Below are positions 26,211 to 34,665 of a stretch of DNA of 64,000 bases, one piece after another. Positions within the stretch are counted from its first letter, which is position 1. Each line of letters opens with the position of its first letter. Source of the DNA: RGIG4576 sp964536025. GTDB taxonomy: Bacteria; Bacteroidota; Bacteroidia; Bacteroidales; Muribaculaceae. Below the pieces are notes generated by a model that was not told where the DNA came from, ran no database searches, and saw only the letters and a program-made list of their open reading frames with translations. Made by a program: the position numbers and the translations under genes. The stretch covers positions 65,049 to 129,048 of the forward strand of contig CAZHXA010000002.1 of assembly GCA_964536025.1 (NCBI GenBank). Reading direction: 5' to 3'.

Positions 26211-26837
26211 CTATGTGTTTACTTTATCGAAAAGAGCTGTGCTATATAGTAATTTAAGAAATTCATCAATTCCTTCGCCTGTCATGCAATTAATGAAAAC
26301 AAAAGGTTTACCTTGTCGCATGAATTCGGAGTCGTGTCGCATAACATCAAGATTTGCACCGACATAAGGAGCGAGGTCGGTTTTGTTTATTACGAGAATA
26401 TCCGATTGTGATATACCCGGTCCGTCTTTGCGAGGTATTTTATCTCCTGCCGCAACGTCTATCACATATATAAAAAAATCTACAAGGGCAGGGCTGAATG
26501 TGAGTGTAAGGTTGTCTCCACCCGATTCTATTAGTACAACATCACTATCGGGGAAACGTGATTCCATATCTTCAACGGCAGCTATGTTCATCGAGGGGTC
26601 TTCTCTCACTGCTGTGTGTGGGCAGGCTCCTGTCTCAACTCCTATGATTCGTTCTTCCATAAGAACACCTTTTAGCATTTTACGCACATGCTTGGCATCT
26701 TCGGTAGTAACTATGTCGTTGGTAATGATAAGAACTTTCAATCCGTTTTCGAGTAATTTAGGCGTAATAGCTTCAATTAAAGCTGTTTTCCCTGACCCGA
26801 CTGGACCTCCTATACCTATTCTGCATGTGTTTTTCAT
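26211..26837 (-). CDS. ureG: Urease accessory GTPase UreG
   Basis: SIMIBI-class GTPase of 208 residues supplying Ni2+ to urease in a GTP-dependent way. P-loop GPVGSGKT near the N-terminus, the metal-binding Cys-Pro-His triad in 'GACPHTAVREDPS', Walker B-like 'VVLIESGGDNL', and the base-recognition motif NKTD are all intact. The start MKNTCRIGI at 26837 is used; an ATG at 26849 is the alternative. It lies between ureF and ureD in the operon. Confidence 0.96.
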   Translation of the reverse strand: MKNTCRIGIGGPVGSGKTALIEAITPKLLENGLKVLIITNDIVTTEDAKHVRKMLKGVLMEERIIGVETGACPHTAVREDPSMNIAAVEDMESRFPDSDVVLIESGGDNLTLTFSPALVDFFIYVIDVAAGDKIPRKDGPGISQSDILVINKTDLAPYVGANLDVMRHDSEFMRQGKPFVFINCMTGEGIDEFLKLLYSTALFDKVNT

Positions 26838-26867
26838 ATTTTGTATCATTTTTACGGTATATATAAT

Positions 26868-27563
26868 TCAACTCATAAACATGCGTTGTGTGCCTTTTTC
26901 GTGGATTGACATGAAAATGTCCGATTCGGGACAAAATGCGTGCATCTCCTCAAGAGTATAATCTTTCACTTCTTCATAGAGTATGTTTACATTGGTCATT
27001 ATGTCAAAAAGAATTTTTTGAGTGTCAAGATGGCTCACTTTTACGCACCTTAATGCCGCATTAAGTATCATGTTTATTACTCCGTATTGATGAGAAAGAA
27101 ATAATTCTTTTTCGTTTATACCCGAAGAGGCAAAACATACGGCTTGTGCTACCGGGAATGTTCCGGGAGTTAGTCCTTTCTTAATGTGGTAAAGAAACAA
27201 GTCGGAATATTCATCGGTTTTCAGCATACACCCTAATTCAGCCATTTTAAGCCCCATTTTTGTGAGCATTTTTCTTGATTCTTCATTTAGTTTTACAAGT
27301 ATCAATGAATGGTCGGCACGCAAAACTTCATCAAAATTGTTTTGATAGACCGAACGGTGTGCATGTATAGCTGCTATTCCATCGCAAAAAGCCGATTGCT
27401 TGGCTGCTGTACATGCAAATTCGTATAGAGTGTCGGTATTATGAACAATGCCAAGTGTGGCAGCCGATTCCAGTCCGCAAGAAAAAGCAAATGCTCCTAT
27501 TGGAAAAGCTGAATCGCTATACTGAATCAGTCGTGCAATATTCACATTAGTGGCAGTGTTCAT
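26868..27563 (-). CDS. ureF: Urease accessory protein UreF
   Basis: All-helical protein of 231 residues that bridges UreD and UreG and gates GTP hydrolysis. The family opening 'LIQYSDSAFPIGAFAFSCGLE' type sequence is present (LIQYSDSAFPIGAF...GLES), as is 'FPVAQAVCFASSG'. The C-terminus extends with an unusual 'YEEVKDYTLEEMHAFCPESD' region. The start overlaps the ureE 3' end by 17 bases, so translation of the two is probably coupled. Confidence 0.9.
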   Translation of the reverse strand: MNTATNVNIARLIQYSDSAFPIGAFAFSCGLESAATLGIVHNTDTLYEFACTAAKQSAFCDGIAAIHAHRSVYQNNFDEVLRADHSLILVKLNEESRKMLTKMGLKMAELGCMLKTDEYSDLFLYHIKKGLTPGTFPVAQAVCFASSGINEKELFLSHQYGVINMILNAALRCVKVSHLDTQKILFDIMTNVNILYEEVKDYTLEEMHAFCPESDIFMSIHEKGTQRMFMS

Positions 27564-28110
27564 GATGCTTGCTTTCTTGACTTGCTCCTCCGAATAATCG
27601 TCTTATTTCGTGAGGGGCAAGATATGGGATAATCTCGGTTCCGGGTAGAAATTCATAAGTAATATATTCAAAATGATGTGTATCCATCACACTTGTCATT
27701 ACTTTTTTATCGACTGTGAGAGGTACATAAACTTTAGTGCCTTTCACTATCGCGGGCCAATGCTGGTTGCCGAGTGCATGACCCAATTCTACCGCAAAAT
27801 GAATTATTTTATCATGATTCATTGAGGCAAGATTTCCCATATCTATTACCATCACTTGACTAAGGTCCACATGAAAGACAACCATGAGATTTTCAAGTGA
27901 ATCATAGAATAGAACATCTCCATCATTGACATGCGAATTGCGGGCTAAAGCTATTGCGTAGGTGTTACCATTACTGTCGTTGACTACGAATCTGCTTTTT
28001 TGTGCAGTCCATTGGTCTAATCTTATTTTTTCTACATTGCAAGTTTCAGCTTTTGTTTTCCATGTGCTATCGTGGTAGATATTTCCTAATATTTTGGTTA
28101 CTACATTCAT
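27547..28110 (-). CDS. ureE: Urease accessory metallochaperone UreE
   Basis: Nickel-binding chaperone of 187 residues. The N-terminal domain contains 'DQWTAQKSRFVVNDSNGN' and the C-terminal domain has the conserved 'LGHALGNQHWPAIVKGTKVY' with the dimer-interface metal His. It ends in a short His-rich tail (KHHEHCH), as in many UreEs that bind extra Ni2+. It follows ureC by 19 bases and overlaps ureF. Confidence 0.93.
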   Translation of the reverse strand: MNVVTKILGNIYHDSTWKTKAETCNVEKIRLDQWTAQKSRFVVNDSNGNTYAIALARNSHVNDGDVLFYDSLENLMVVFHVDLSQVMVIDMGNLASMNHDKIIHFAVELGHALGNQHWPAIVKGTKVYVPLTVDKKVMTSVMDTHHFEYITYEFLPGTEIIPYLAPHEIRRLFGGASQESKHHEHCH

Positions 28111-28129
28111 ATTAACTATTTATTAATAA

Positions 28130-29848
28130 TCAGCCAAACCAGTATAATTGTCCTAATGAGAATTCTTTTGCAGGTGGCACATATGCATGCTTGCCGTTTA
28201 CAAAAACTTCAAATGTTTCAGGATTTACTTCAATGCTTGGCATGTAGCCGTTACGTATCATATTGGTCTTTGTTAATTGTCGGGTACGGTGTACCGGATA
28301 AACGATGCGTTCAAGACCGTATTTTTCTTTAATTCCGTAATCGTAGGATACTCCCGAAACAAATGAAATACATGTTTCTGGTGAGGCTTTACCGAATGCT
28401 CCAAACATAGGTCGCATTATTATGGGTTGTGGCGTAGGTAGCGAAGCGTTGGTATCTCCCATTTTAGCCCAATTTATCAGCCCTCCTTTTATTACCATTT
28501 TGGGCTTGGTTCCGAAGAATGCCGGTTCCCATAGAACCAAATCTGCCATTTTCCCTTTTTCGATTGAACCTATTATGTCGCTCACACCATAAGTGATAGC
28601 CGGGTTAATGGTGATTTTTGCTAAATAGCGTAAGACACGGAAATTATCGTTTTCGGGAGAATCTTCGGCTAATTTTCCACAAACGTCTTTCATGTAAGAA
28701 GCCATTTGAAATGTTCTCATGAACGATTCACCTACGCGTCCCATAGCTTGAGAATCGCTGGTAACCATGGATATTACCCCTAAATCATGTAATACGTTTT
28801 CAGCCGATTGAGTTTCGGGTCTTACGCGACTTTCGGCAAAAGCTACATCTGACGGTATTTTGGGATTTAGGTTGTGGCATACCATAATCATGTCAAATAA
28901 TTCGGCTTGTGAATTTATTCCGAATGGTAGAGTAGGGTTGGTTGACGATGGCAGAACATTTGGCATTGAAGCTACTTTCAATAAGTCGGGAGCATGACCA
29001 CCTCCTGCACCTTCGCTGTGGTAGGTGTGAATTGTCCTGCCGTCTATGGCTGCAAGAGTGTCTTCCACATATCCGCCTTCATTAAGAGTATCGGTATGTA
29101 TGGCAACTTGTACGTCATATTTGTCGGCAACTTTCATACAAGCTCTGATAGCAGCCGGTGTAGAACCCCAGTCTTCATGAATCTTAAAACCGCAAGCTCC
29201 GGCTTCGAGCTGTTCTATCATAGGAACTTTGGTGGAACAATTACCTTTAGCTAATAATCCTATGTTAATAGGGAGTGTTTCCATCGATTGCAACGTAAGT
29301 CGCATATTCCATGTACCCGATGTGATTGTTGTTCCATTGGTCCCATCGGTAGGACCTATACCTCCTCCTATGAGTGTGGTTATACCATTGCTTAAGCAGT
29401 CGTAGGCTTGTTGAGGTGCAATAAAATGAACGTGTCCGTCTATGCCTCCGGCAGTAAGAATAAGGTTCTCGCCCGAAATAGAATCGGTTGAAGCTCCGGT
29501 TACAAGTTCCGGAGAAACGTTGTCCATAATATTTGGATTTCCGGCTTTACCTATACCTGCTATTTTGCCATCTTTTATGCCTACATCAGCTTTTATGACT
29601 CCAAGAATCGGGTCAAGTATTGTTACATTGGTTATAACTAAGTCGGGAGAGCCTTCTTTTGCTGTTGTAGTGTTGGCAAGTCCCATGCCATCGCGAAAAG
29701 TCTTTCCTCCACCATATACTAATTCGTCTCCATAGTGTCGCAAATCTTTTTCGATTTCGATATATAAATTAGTGTTGCCGAGTCTTATTTTATCGCCTAC
29801 AGTGGGGCCGAATAGATTATTATATTCTTGTCTTGAAATAGTTGCCAT
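28130..29848 (-). CDS. ureC: Urease alpha subunit
   Basis: Catalytic subunit, 572 residues, hydrolysing urea to ammonia and carbamate at a bis-nickel centre. Ligands are all present: H139 and H141 (GHVHF), carbamylated K222 (GFKIHEDWG), H251, H277 and D365 (SDSQAMGRVGE). The flap holds C324 and the catalytic H325. The next residue is Asn (MVCHN) where most bacterial ureases have a second His. Numbering is +5 relative to the Klebsiella enzyme. Central gene of the operon ureABCEFGD-UT. Confidence 0.98.
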   Translation of the reverse strand: MATISRQEYNNLFGPTVGDKIRLGNTNLYIEIEKDLRHYGDELVYGGGKTFRDGMGLANTTTAKEGSPDLVITNVTILDPILGVIKADVGIKDGKIAGIGKAGNPNIMDNVSPELVTGASTDSISGENLILTAGGIDGHVHFIAPQQAYDCLSNGITTLIGGGIGPTDGTNGTTITSGTWNMRLTLQSMETLPINIGLLAKGNCSTKVPMIEQLEAGACGFKIHEDWGSTPAAIRACMKVADKYDVQVAIHTDTLNEGGYVEDTLAAIDGRTIHTYHSEGAGGGHAPDLLKVASMPNVLPSSTNPTLPFGINSQAELFDMIMVCHNLNPKIPSDVAFAESRVRPETQSAENVLHDLGVISMVTSDSQAMGRVGESFMRTFQMASYMKDVCGKLAEDSPENDNFRVLRYLAKITINPAITYGVSDIIGSIEKGKMADLVLWEPAFFGTKPKMVIKGGLINWAKMGDTNASLPTPQPIIMRPMFGAFGKASPETCISFVSGVSYDYGIKEKYGLERIVYPVHRTRQLTKTNMIRNGYMPSIEVNPETFEVFVNGKHAYVPPAKEFSLGQLYWFG

Positions 29849-29861
29849 GATTAAGTGTGTT

Positions 29862-30290
29862 TTAATGGGATTTGAAACCGTATATTGTCATGCGTCTCAT
29901 TGAACTTATTTGCTTGGGGTAGAAGGTTGGTGTATCTTGTCCTCCGGTGTAGCCGTTTGTTAGGTCGTTGAAGCCCACAACTCGTTGTTTTCCTCCGAAG
30001 GTTACAATTTCTACTTCTTTTTCTTCTCCTGGTTCGAATCTTATTGCCGATGTCGCCGGAATATTGAGGTGGCAACCGAATGCGGCAGGACGATCAAATT
30101 CCAAGTACCGGTTAGCTTCAAAAAAATGGAAATGAGAACCTACTTGAATGGGGCGGTCGCCTGTATTTCGAACTTTAATTTTTTCGGTATGTCGTCCTAC
30201 ATTATATTCAATAGTGTCGCTTTTTAAAATCACTCCTCCTACGGGTATGTGTTTTTCGGGGATAAACCCTTTGTCTATGTTTGTGCTCAT
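29862..30290 (-). CDS. ureB: Urease beta subunit
   Basis: Structural subunit of 142 residues, longer than the ~100-residue enterobacterial UreB mainly by a C-terminal extension after 'VVGFNDLTNGYTGGQDTPTF'. The core has 'IPVGGVILKSDTIEYNVGRH', 'VRNTGDRPIQVGSHFHFFEA', and 'PAAFGCHLNIPATSAIRFEP'. It assembles with UreA and UreC as a separate polypeptide. 13 bases before ureC, 28 after ureA. Confidence 0.97.
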   Translation of the reverse strand: MSTNIDKGFIPEKHIPVGGVILKSDTIEYNVGRHTEKIKVRNTGDRPIQVGSHFHFFEANRYLEFDRPAAFGCHLNIPATSAIRFEPGEEKEVEIVTFGGKQRVVGFNDLTNGYTGGQDTPTFYPKQISSMRRMTIYGFKSH

Positions 30291-30318
30291 GATAGTTGCA
30301 TTTTAAACTTGTTCTTTT

Positions 30319-30621
30319 CTATTTTATAGGGTCATGTATGCTTACAAGACGAGTTCCATCGGTAAAAACCGCTTCAACTTGCAACAGAGTAACCATATCG
30401 GCAACTCCGTCCATTACTTTATCTTTGGTTAAAGCATTGGATGCAAGAACCATAACTTCTTCTACGGTTTTCCCCTCTCTTGCTCCTTCCAATGCACAAG
30501 ATGTGATATAAGCTACAGCTTCGGGATAATTCAGCTTTAATCCTTTATTTAGTCGGCGTTCAGCTATGAGTCCCATGGTGAGCAGCAATACCTTGTCGTG
30601 TTCTCTTGGCGTTAGATGCAT
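30319..30621 (-). CDS. ureA: Urease gamma subunit
   Basis: Smallest urease subunit, 100 residues: 'MHLTPREHDKVLLLTMGLIA', 'RRLNKGLKLNYPEAVAYITS' and 'AREGKTVEEVM', ending near 'GTRLVSIHDPI'. First gene of the ure operon. No TAnnTTTG promoter is visible in the 179 bases upstream on its strand, but an inverted repeat CGATAA-N8-TTATCG lies 60-80 bases before the start. Confidence 0.97.
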   Translation of the reverse strand: MHLTPREHDKVLLLTMGLIAERRLNKGLKLNYPEAVAYITSCALEGAREGKTVEEVMVLASNALTKDKVMDGVADMVTLLQVEAVFTDGTRLVSIHDPIK

Positions 30622-30681
30622 AATATAAGTGTTTTTTAATTAACTATTCATATAACATTATGATTTGTGAAAAAGTTTGTG

Positions 30682-30701
30682 CGATAATCACACTTTTATC
30701 G
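30682..30701. promoter_or_regulatory. Dyad CGATAA-N8-TTATCG between ureA and gltX
   Basis: A perfect 6-8-6 inverted repeat in the divergent spacer, 61-80 bases upstream of ureA. Its symmetry, and the absence of a recognisable housekeeping promoter for ureA, suggest an operator for a regulator of the urease operon (nickel, nitrogen or urea are candidate signals). This is inference. Confidence 0.35.
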
Positions 30702-30765
30702 GTTTCCTTAGACTGTTGCGGTAAAATATATTAGATATGTTGTTATGCATAATGGATAAAAATCG

Positions 30766-30773
30766 TAACTTTG
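30766..30773 (+). promoter_or_regulatory. gltX promoter -7 element
   Basis: TAACTTTG, 28 bases before the gltX ATG. A TTGT at 30740 with a somewhat long spacer may be the -33 element. Confidence 0.5.
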
Positions 30774-30800
30774 TACCAAAATAGATTTAATTAACATATT

Positions 30801-32321
30801 ATGGATAGAAAAGTAAGAGTACGTTTTGCTCCATCTCCTACGGGAGCTTTACATATAGGCGGTGTACGCACTGCATTATATAATTATTTATTTGCTCGTC
30901 AAAACGGTGGTGATATGATTCTTCGTATAGAAGATACCGATTCAACTCGTTTTGTGCCTGGTGCCGAAGAATATATCAACGAAGCTTTGGCTTGGCTTGG
31001 CATAGGTATTGATGAAGGAGTGCATGAAGGCGGAAATTATGGTCCATATAAGCAGAGTGAGCGTCGCGATATTTATCGCACTCATGTGAAGCAACTTTTA
31101 GATGAAAGTAAGGCATATATTGCATTTGATACACCTGAAGAACTTGATGCTAAACGTGCTGAAATACAAAACTTCCAGTACGATGCTTCTACTCGCATGG
31201 GAATGCGTAACTCCTTGTCTATGTCGGCTGAAGAAGTAAAATCGCTTATTGATGGAGGAGAAAAATATGTTGTGCGTTTCAAGATTGAGCCTAATATAGA
31301 TGTTGAGGTTGATGACTTGATTCGTGGTAAAGTGGTTATCAATTCGTCTATACTTGACGATAAAGTGCTATATAAAAGTGCTGATGATCTACCTACTTAT
31401 CACCTTGCAAATATTGTTGATGACCATTTGATGGAAGTGTCACATGTGATTCGTGGAGAAGAATGGTTGCCTTCGGCTCCGTTGCATGTATTGTTATATG
31501 AAGCTTTTGGATGGAAAGATACAATGCCTCAATTTGTTCACTTGCCGTTATTGCTTAAACCCACTGGTAAGGGAAAGTTAAGTAAGCGTGATGGTAAAAA
31601 ACTCGGATTCCCTGTATTCCCTATGGAATGGAAGGATAACGAAGATGTGTGGGCTGGATTCCGTGAACAAGGATTTTTACCCGAAGCTGTAGTGAACTTT
31701 GTGGGTTTACTTGGTTGGAATCCGGGTGATGACCGTGAAATTCTTTCGATGGATGATATGATTAAAGAATTTTCATTTGAACATTGTTCCAAGAGTGGTG
31801 CCCGTTTCAACTTTGAAAAAGCAGTATGGTTCAATCACGAGTATCTCATTAATATGCCTGATGAAAAACTTGCTGATTTGTTTAAACCTGTTTTGGTTGA
31901 AAAGGGTATTAATGTAGAACAATACAGTAATGCTTTCTTGACTAAGGTAGTTTCTTTGGTGAAAGGTCGCATCTCATTTGTCAAAGAACTTTGGGAACAA
32001 TCTTCATTCTTCTTTACTGCTCCAGTGGAATTTTCAGAAAAAGATGTAAAAAAGCGTTGGAAAGAAGATACTCCTGCTATTTTGACAGAACTTATAACTG
32101 TGCTTGAAGGTATTACCGATTTTTCAAGCAAACCTGCCGAAGATGTGGTTATAGGTTGGATTACCGAAAAAGGTTATCATATGGGCAATGTGATGAATGC
32201 ATTCCGATTGACGGTAGTTGGAGAATGTAAAGGTCCTCACATGTTTGATATTACTGAATTAATAGGTAAGGAAGAAACTATAAACCGTATAAAAAACGGA
32301 ATTGAAAAAATAGGAAAGTAA
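30801..32321 (+). CDS. gltX: Glutamate--tRNA ligase
   Basis: Class I synthetase of 506 residues charging tRNA-Glu. HIGH-type motif in 'APSPTGALHIGGVRTALYNY' (residues about 8-27) and KMSKS-type KLSKRD near residue 255-260. The C-terminal anticodon-binding helical domain is complete. Whether it also charges tRNA-Gln cannot be judged from this window. The outer-membrane protein gene starts one base after its stop, so the two are co-transcribed. Confidence 0.96.
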   Translation: MDRKVRVRFAPSPTGALHIGGVRTALYNYLFARQNGGDMILRIEDTDSTRFVPGAEEYINEALAWLGIGIDEGVHEGGNYGPYKQSERRDIYRTHVKQLLDESKAYIAFDTPEELDAKRAEIQNFQYDASTRMGMRNSLSMSAEEVKSLIDGGEKYVVRFKIEPNIDVEVDDLIRGKVVINSSILDDKVLYKSADDLPTYHLANIVDDHLMEVSHVIRGEEWLPSAPLHVLLYEAFGWKDTMPQFVHLPLLLKPTGKGKLSKRDGKKLGFPVFPMEWKDNEDVWAGFREQGFLPEAVVNFVGLLGWNPGDDREILSMDDMIKEFSFEHCSKSGARFNFEKAVWFNHEYLINMPDEKLADLFKPVLVEKGINVEQYSNAFLTKVVSLVKGRISFVKELWEQSSFFFTAPVEFSEKDVKKRWKEDTPAILTELITVLEGITDFSSKPAEDVVIGWITEKGYHMGNVMNAFRLTVVGECKGPHMFDITELIGKEETINRIKNGIEKIGK

Positions 32322-32322
32322 A

Positions 32323-33405
32323 ATGTTTAAACGAATTTACTTGTTACTATCAATGTTGGCTTGTGCCTATGCTTTTGCATCGGCACAAGGTGTTACATGG
32401 AGTGTAGATGTCAATACAATTTTTGACAATAGAGAAGGCGATAATTTCTATTCAGATAACGGAACGATATTTCTCACTCGTGTATCTCCTGAAGTGGGTT
32501 TGACAATGATGGATGGTATGCACAAAATCGCAGGTGGAGTGTCTTGGATTCAGCCATGTGGTGATGATTGGAAACGACACAAGGTGAAACCTGTGGTATA
32601 TTATAGATACAATGATAAGGATTTACGTGTAAGCTTTGGTATATTTCCGCGTTCTCAGTTTATAGAAACTCTGCCTACTTTTTTATTGAGCGATTCAATT
32701 GCATATAATCAACCTAATGTAAGAGGTTTGTTGCTACAATATGTAAAACCTCGCGGTTATGCCGAATTATCTCTTGATTGGCGAAGCCAACAGAGCGAAA
32801 CGTCAAGAGAAGCATTTAATATAAATCTTAACGGATTGTGGAATCCTCGTGGCGTGTTGCTTGTGGGTGGTCATGCTCAAATCAATCATTTGGCAAAGCG
32901 TAAAAATGCACCTGAAGGTGAGGGCGTAAATGATGATATAATGGTAAACCCTTATTTGGGATTGAATTTATCGTCATCTACAGCTCTTGATAGTCTTGTA
33001 ATAAAAGCAGGAGCATTGGTGTCGCTTCAACGTTCTCGTGCCGTAGGAGGATGGCAAAATAGAGCCGGAGTGCTTATTAATGCTATTGCAGAAAAGAAAC
33101 GCATAAGCATAGAAGAAACATTTTTTGCAGGGAAAGGCGTTATGCCGTTATATCCTACTTTTGGCACCTTGTTGAATATGGGAGACCCTTATTTTCAAGC
33201 TCCGCTTTACAGCCGTACCGATGTGAATTTTCACTTTATAAGAAATAGATTTGTCAATCTTGAAGCATCACTTGTGTTTCATTACACTGAAGAAGCTTTC
33301 GGCTTTTGGCAACAATTAAAACTGCGTGTATTCATTGATAATAAATTATGGAAATCACGCAACAGCAAGGTTACTCATGCTGAGTGGTTGCGTAACAATT
33401 ATTAA
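32323..33405 (+). CDS. Uncharacterised outer-membrane protein
   Basis: 360 residues. Clear signal peptide ('LLSMLACAYAFASAQG'), then alternating hydrophobic/polar beta-strand pattern rich in Tyr, Trp, Arg and Gly ('KVKPVVYYRYNDKDLRVSFG', 'GLLLQYVKPRGYAELSLDWR', 'NFHFIRNRFVNLEASLVFHY'), as in an outer-membrane beta-barrel, ending without a terminal Phe. I do not recognise a named family. It starts one base after gltX and is 23 bases before kdtA; an envelope role alongside LPS core synthesis is possible but unproven. Confidence 0.65.
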   Translation: MFKRIYLLLSMLACAYAFASAQGVTWSVDVNTIFDNREGDNFYSDNGTIFLTRVSPEVGLTMMDGMHKIAGGVSWIQPCGDDWKRHKVKPVVYYRYNDKDLRVSFGIFPRSQFIETLPTFLLSDSIAYNQPNVRGLLLQYVKPRGYAELSLDWRSQQSETSREAFNINLNGLWNPRGVLLVGGHAQINHLAKRKNAPEGEGVNDDIMVNPYLGLNLSSSTALDSLVIKAGALVSLQRSRAVGGWQNRAGVLINAIAEKKRISIEETFFAGKGVMPLYPTFGTLLNMGDPYFQAPLYSRTDVNFHFIRNRFVNLEASLVFHYTEEAFGFWQQLKLRVFIDNKLWKSRNSKVTHAEWLRNNY

Positions 33406-33428
33406 TAATATCTTTTTAGTAGACAAAA

Positions 33429-34655
33429 ATGAATTGTTTATATAATTTCTCTATAAGAGCTTACAAAGTAGGTCTGAAACTTGCTGCAAAAAGTAATGTT
33501 AAAGCCTCAAAGATGCTTGCCGGTCAAGCTCGTTCAATTGATTTGTTAAATGATAAAATCATTAAAGGAGAAAGTTATATATGGATTCATGTGGCATCGC
33601 TTGGTGAATTTGAACAAGGGCGTCCTCTCATAGAGAAGATAAAGCGTGAAAATAAGTCAAAAAAGATAGTACTCACATTTTTTTCTCCTTCGGGGTATGA
33701 AATAAGGAAAAATTACAAGGAAGCTGATGTAATATGTTATCTTCCTTTGGATTTGCCTGCCTATGTAACGCGTTTTCTCAATATTGTAAATCCGGAAATG
33801 GCAATTTTCGTGAAATATGAGTTTTGGGGCAATTATTTGGAACAATTAAAGAAACGAAATATACCTACTTACATAATATCTGCGATTTTTCGTGAAAAAC
33901 AATCATTTTTTCGCTGGTGGGGTGGTATGTTCCGTAATTTGCTATATAATTTCACTCATTTTTTCGTTCAAGACGAAAATTCCCGAAATTTGCTTAAATC
34001 AGTCGGCATAACATGTGTCGATGTATGTGGAGATACGCGATTTGACCGTGTAACTGATATAATGGCTGCCACAAAGTCTTTCCCTATAGTCGAGAATTTT
34101 ACAAAAGGTCGATTTACGTTGATAATAGGCAGTTCTTGGCAACCTGATGAGGATATTATTATTCCTTATTTTAATTCTCATCCTGAAATGAGATTGATTA
34201 TTGCTCCTCATGAGTTTGATGAAGAACGAATAAAAGCCTTAAAAGCACGTATAAAAAGAAAATGCGTATGCTATACTCAAACCAATGAGCAAGAAGCAAC
34301 CGAAGCCGATTGTCTCATAATTAATTGCTTTGGTATTTTGTCATCATGTTATCGTTATGCACAAGTTGCTCACATAGGAGGCGGATTCGGTACCGGTATA
34401 CATAATATAAATGAAGCTGCAGTATATGGTATCCCGGTGATTTTTGGCCCTAAATATCACAAATTTAAAGAAGCTCATGACTTGATAGCTGCCGGTGGTG
34501 CGTTCAGTATAAAAAGTGCTGTTGAATTCACCGACAAGATGGATAAAATATTGAAAGATGAAAAATATAGAATTGATTGTGGCGAAAATGCCAAACGTTA
34601 TATAGAATCGCAGCTTGGAGCTACTGAATTTATTTATAATAAGATATTTAAATAA
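33429..34655 (+). CDS. waaA: 3-deoxy-D-manno-octulosonic acid (Kdo) transferase
   Basis: GT30-family enzyme (KdtA/WaaA), 408 residues, adding Kdo from CMP-Kdo to lipid IVA at the inner face of the inner membrane. N-terminal segment then 'IWIHVASLGEFEQGRPLIEK' containing the catalytic Glu, 'LTFFSPSGYEIRKNY', 'GSSWQPDEDIIIPYF', and the donor-binding 'HIGGGFGTGIHNINEAAVYG'. The order is gltX, OM protein, waaA, M48 lipoprotein. Confidence 0.94.
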   Translation: MNCLYNFSIRAYKVGLKLAAKSNVKASKMLAGQARSIDLLNDKIIKGESYIWIHVASLGEFEQGRPLIEKIKRENKSKKIVLTFFSPSGYEIRKNYKEADVICYLPLDLPAYVTRFLNIVNPEMAIFVKYEFWGNYLEQLKKRNIPTYIISAIFREKQSFFRWWGGMFRNLLYNFTHFFVQDENSRNLLKSVGITCVDVCGDTRFDRVTDIMAATKSFPIVENFTKGRFTLIIGSSWQPDEDIIIPYFNSHPEMRLIIAPHEFDEERIKALKARIKRKCVCYTQTNEQEATEADCLIINCFGILSSCYRYAQVAHIGGGFGTGIHNINEAAVYGIPVIFGPKYHKFKEAHDLIAAGGAFSIKSAVEFTDKMDKILKDEKYRIDCGENAKRYIESQLGATEFIYNKIFK

Positions 34656-34665
34656 TAATAGGCTT

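Noticed and set aside
26383..26961. 192-codon plus-strand ORF opposite ureG/ureF
   Set aside because: Composition mirrors the ureG antisense strand; ureG itself has every motif.
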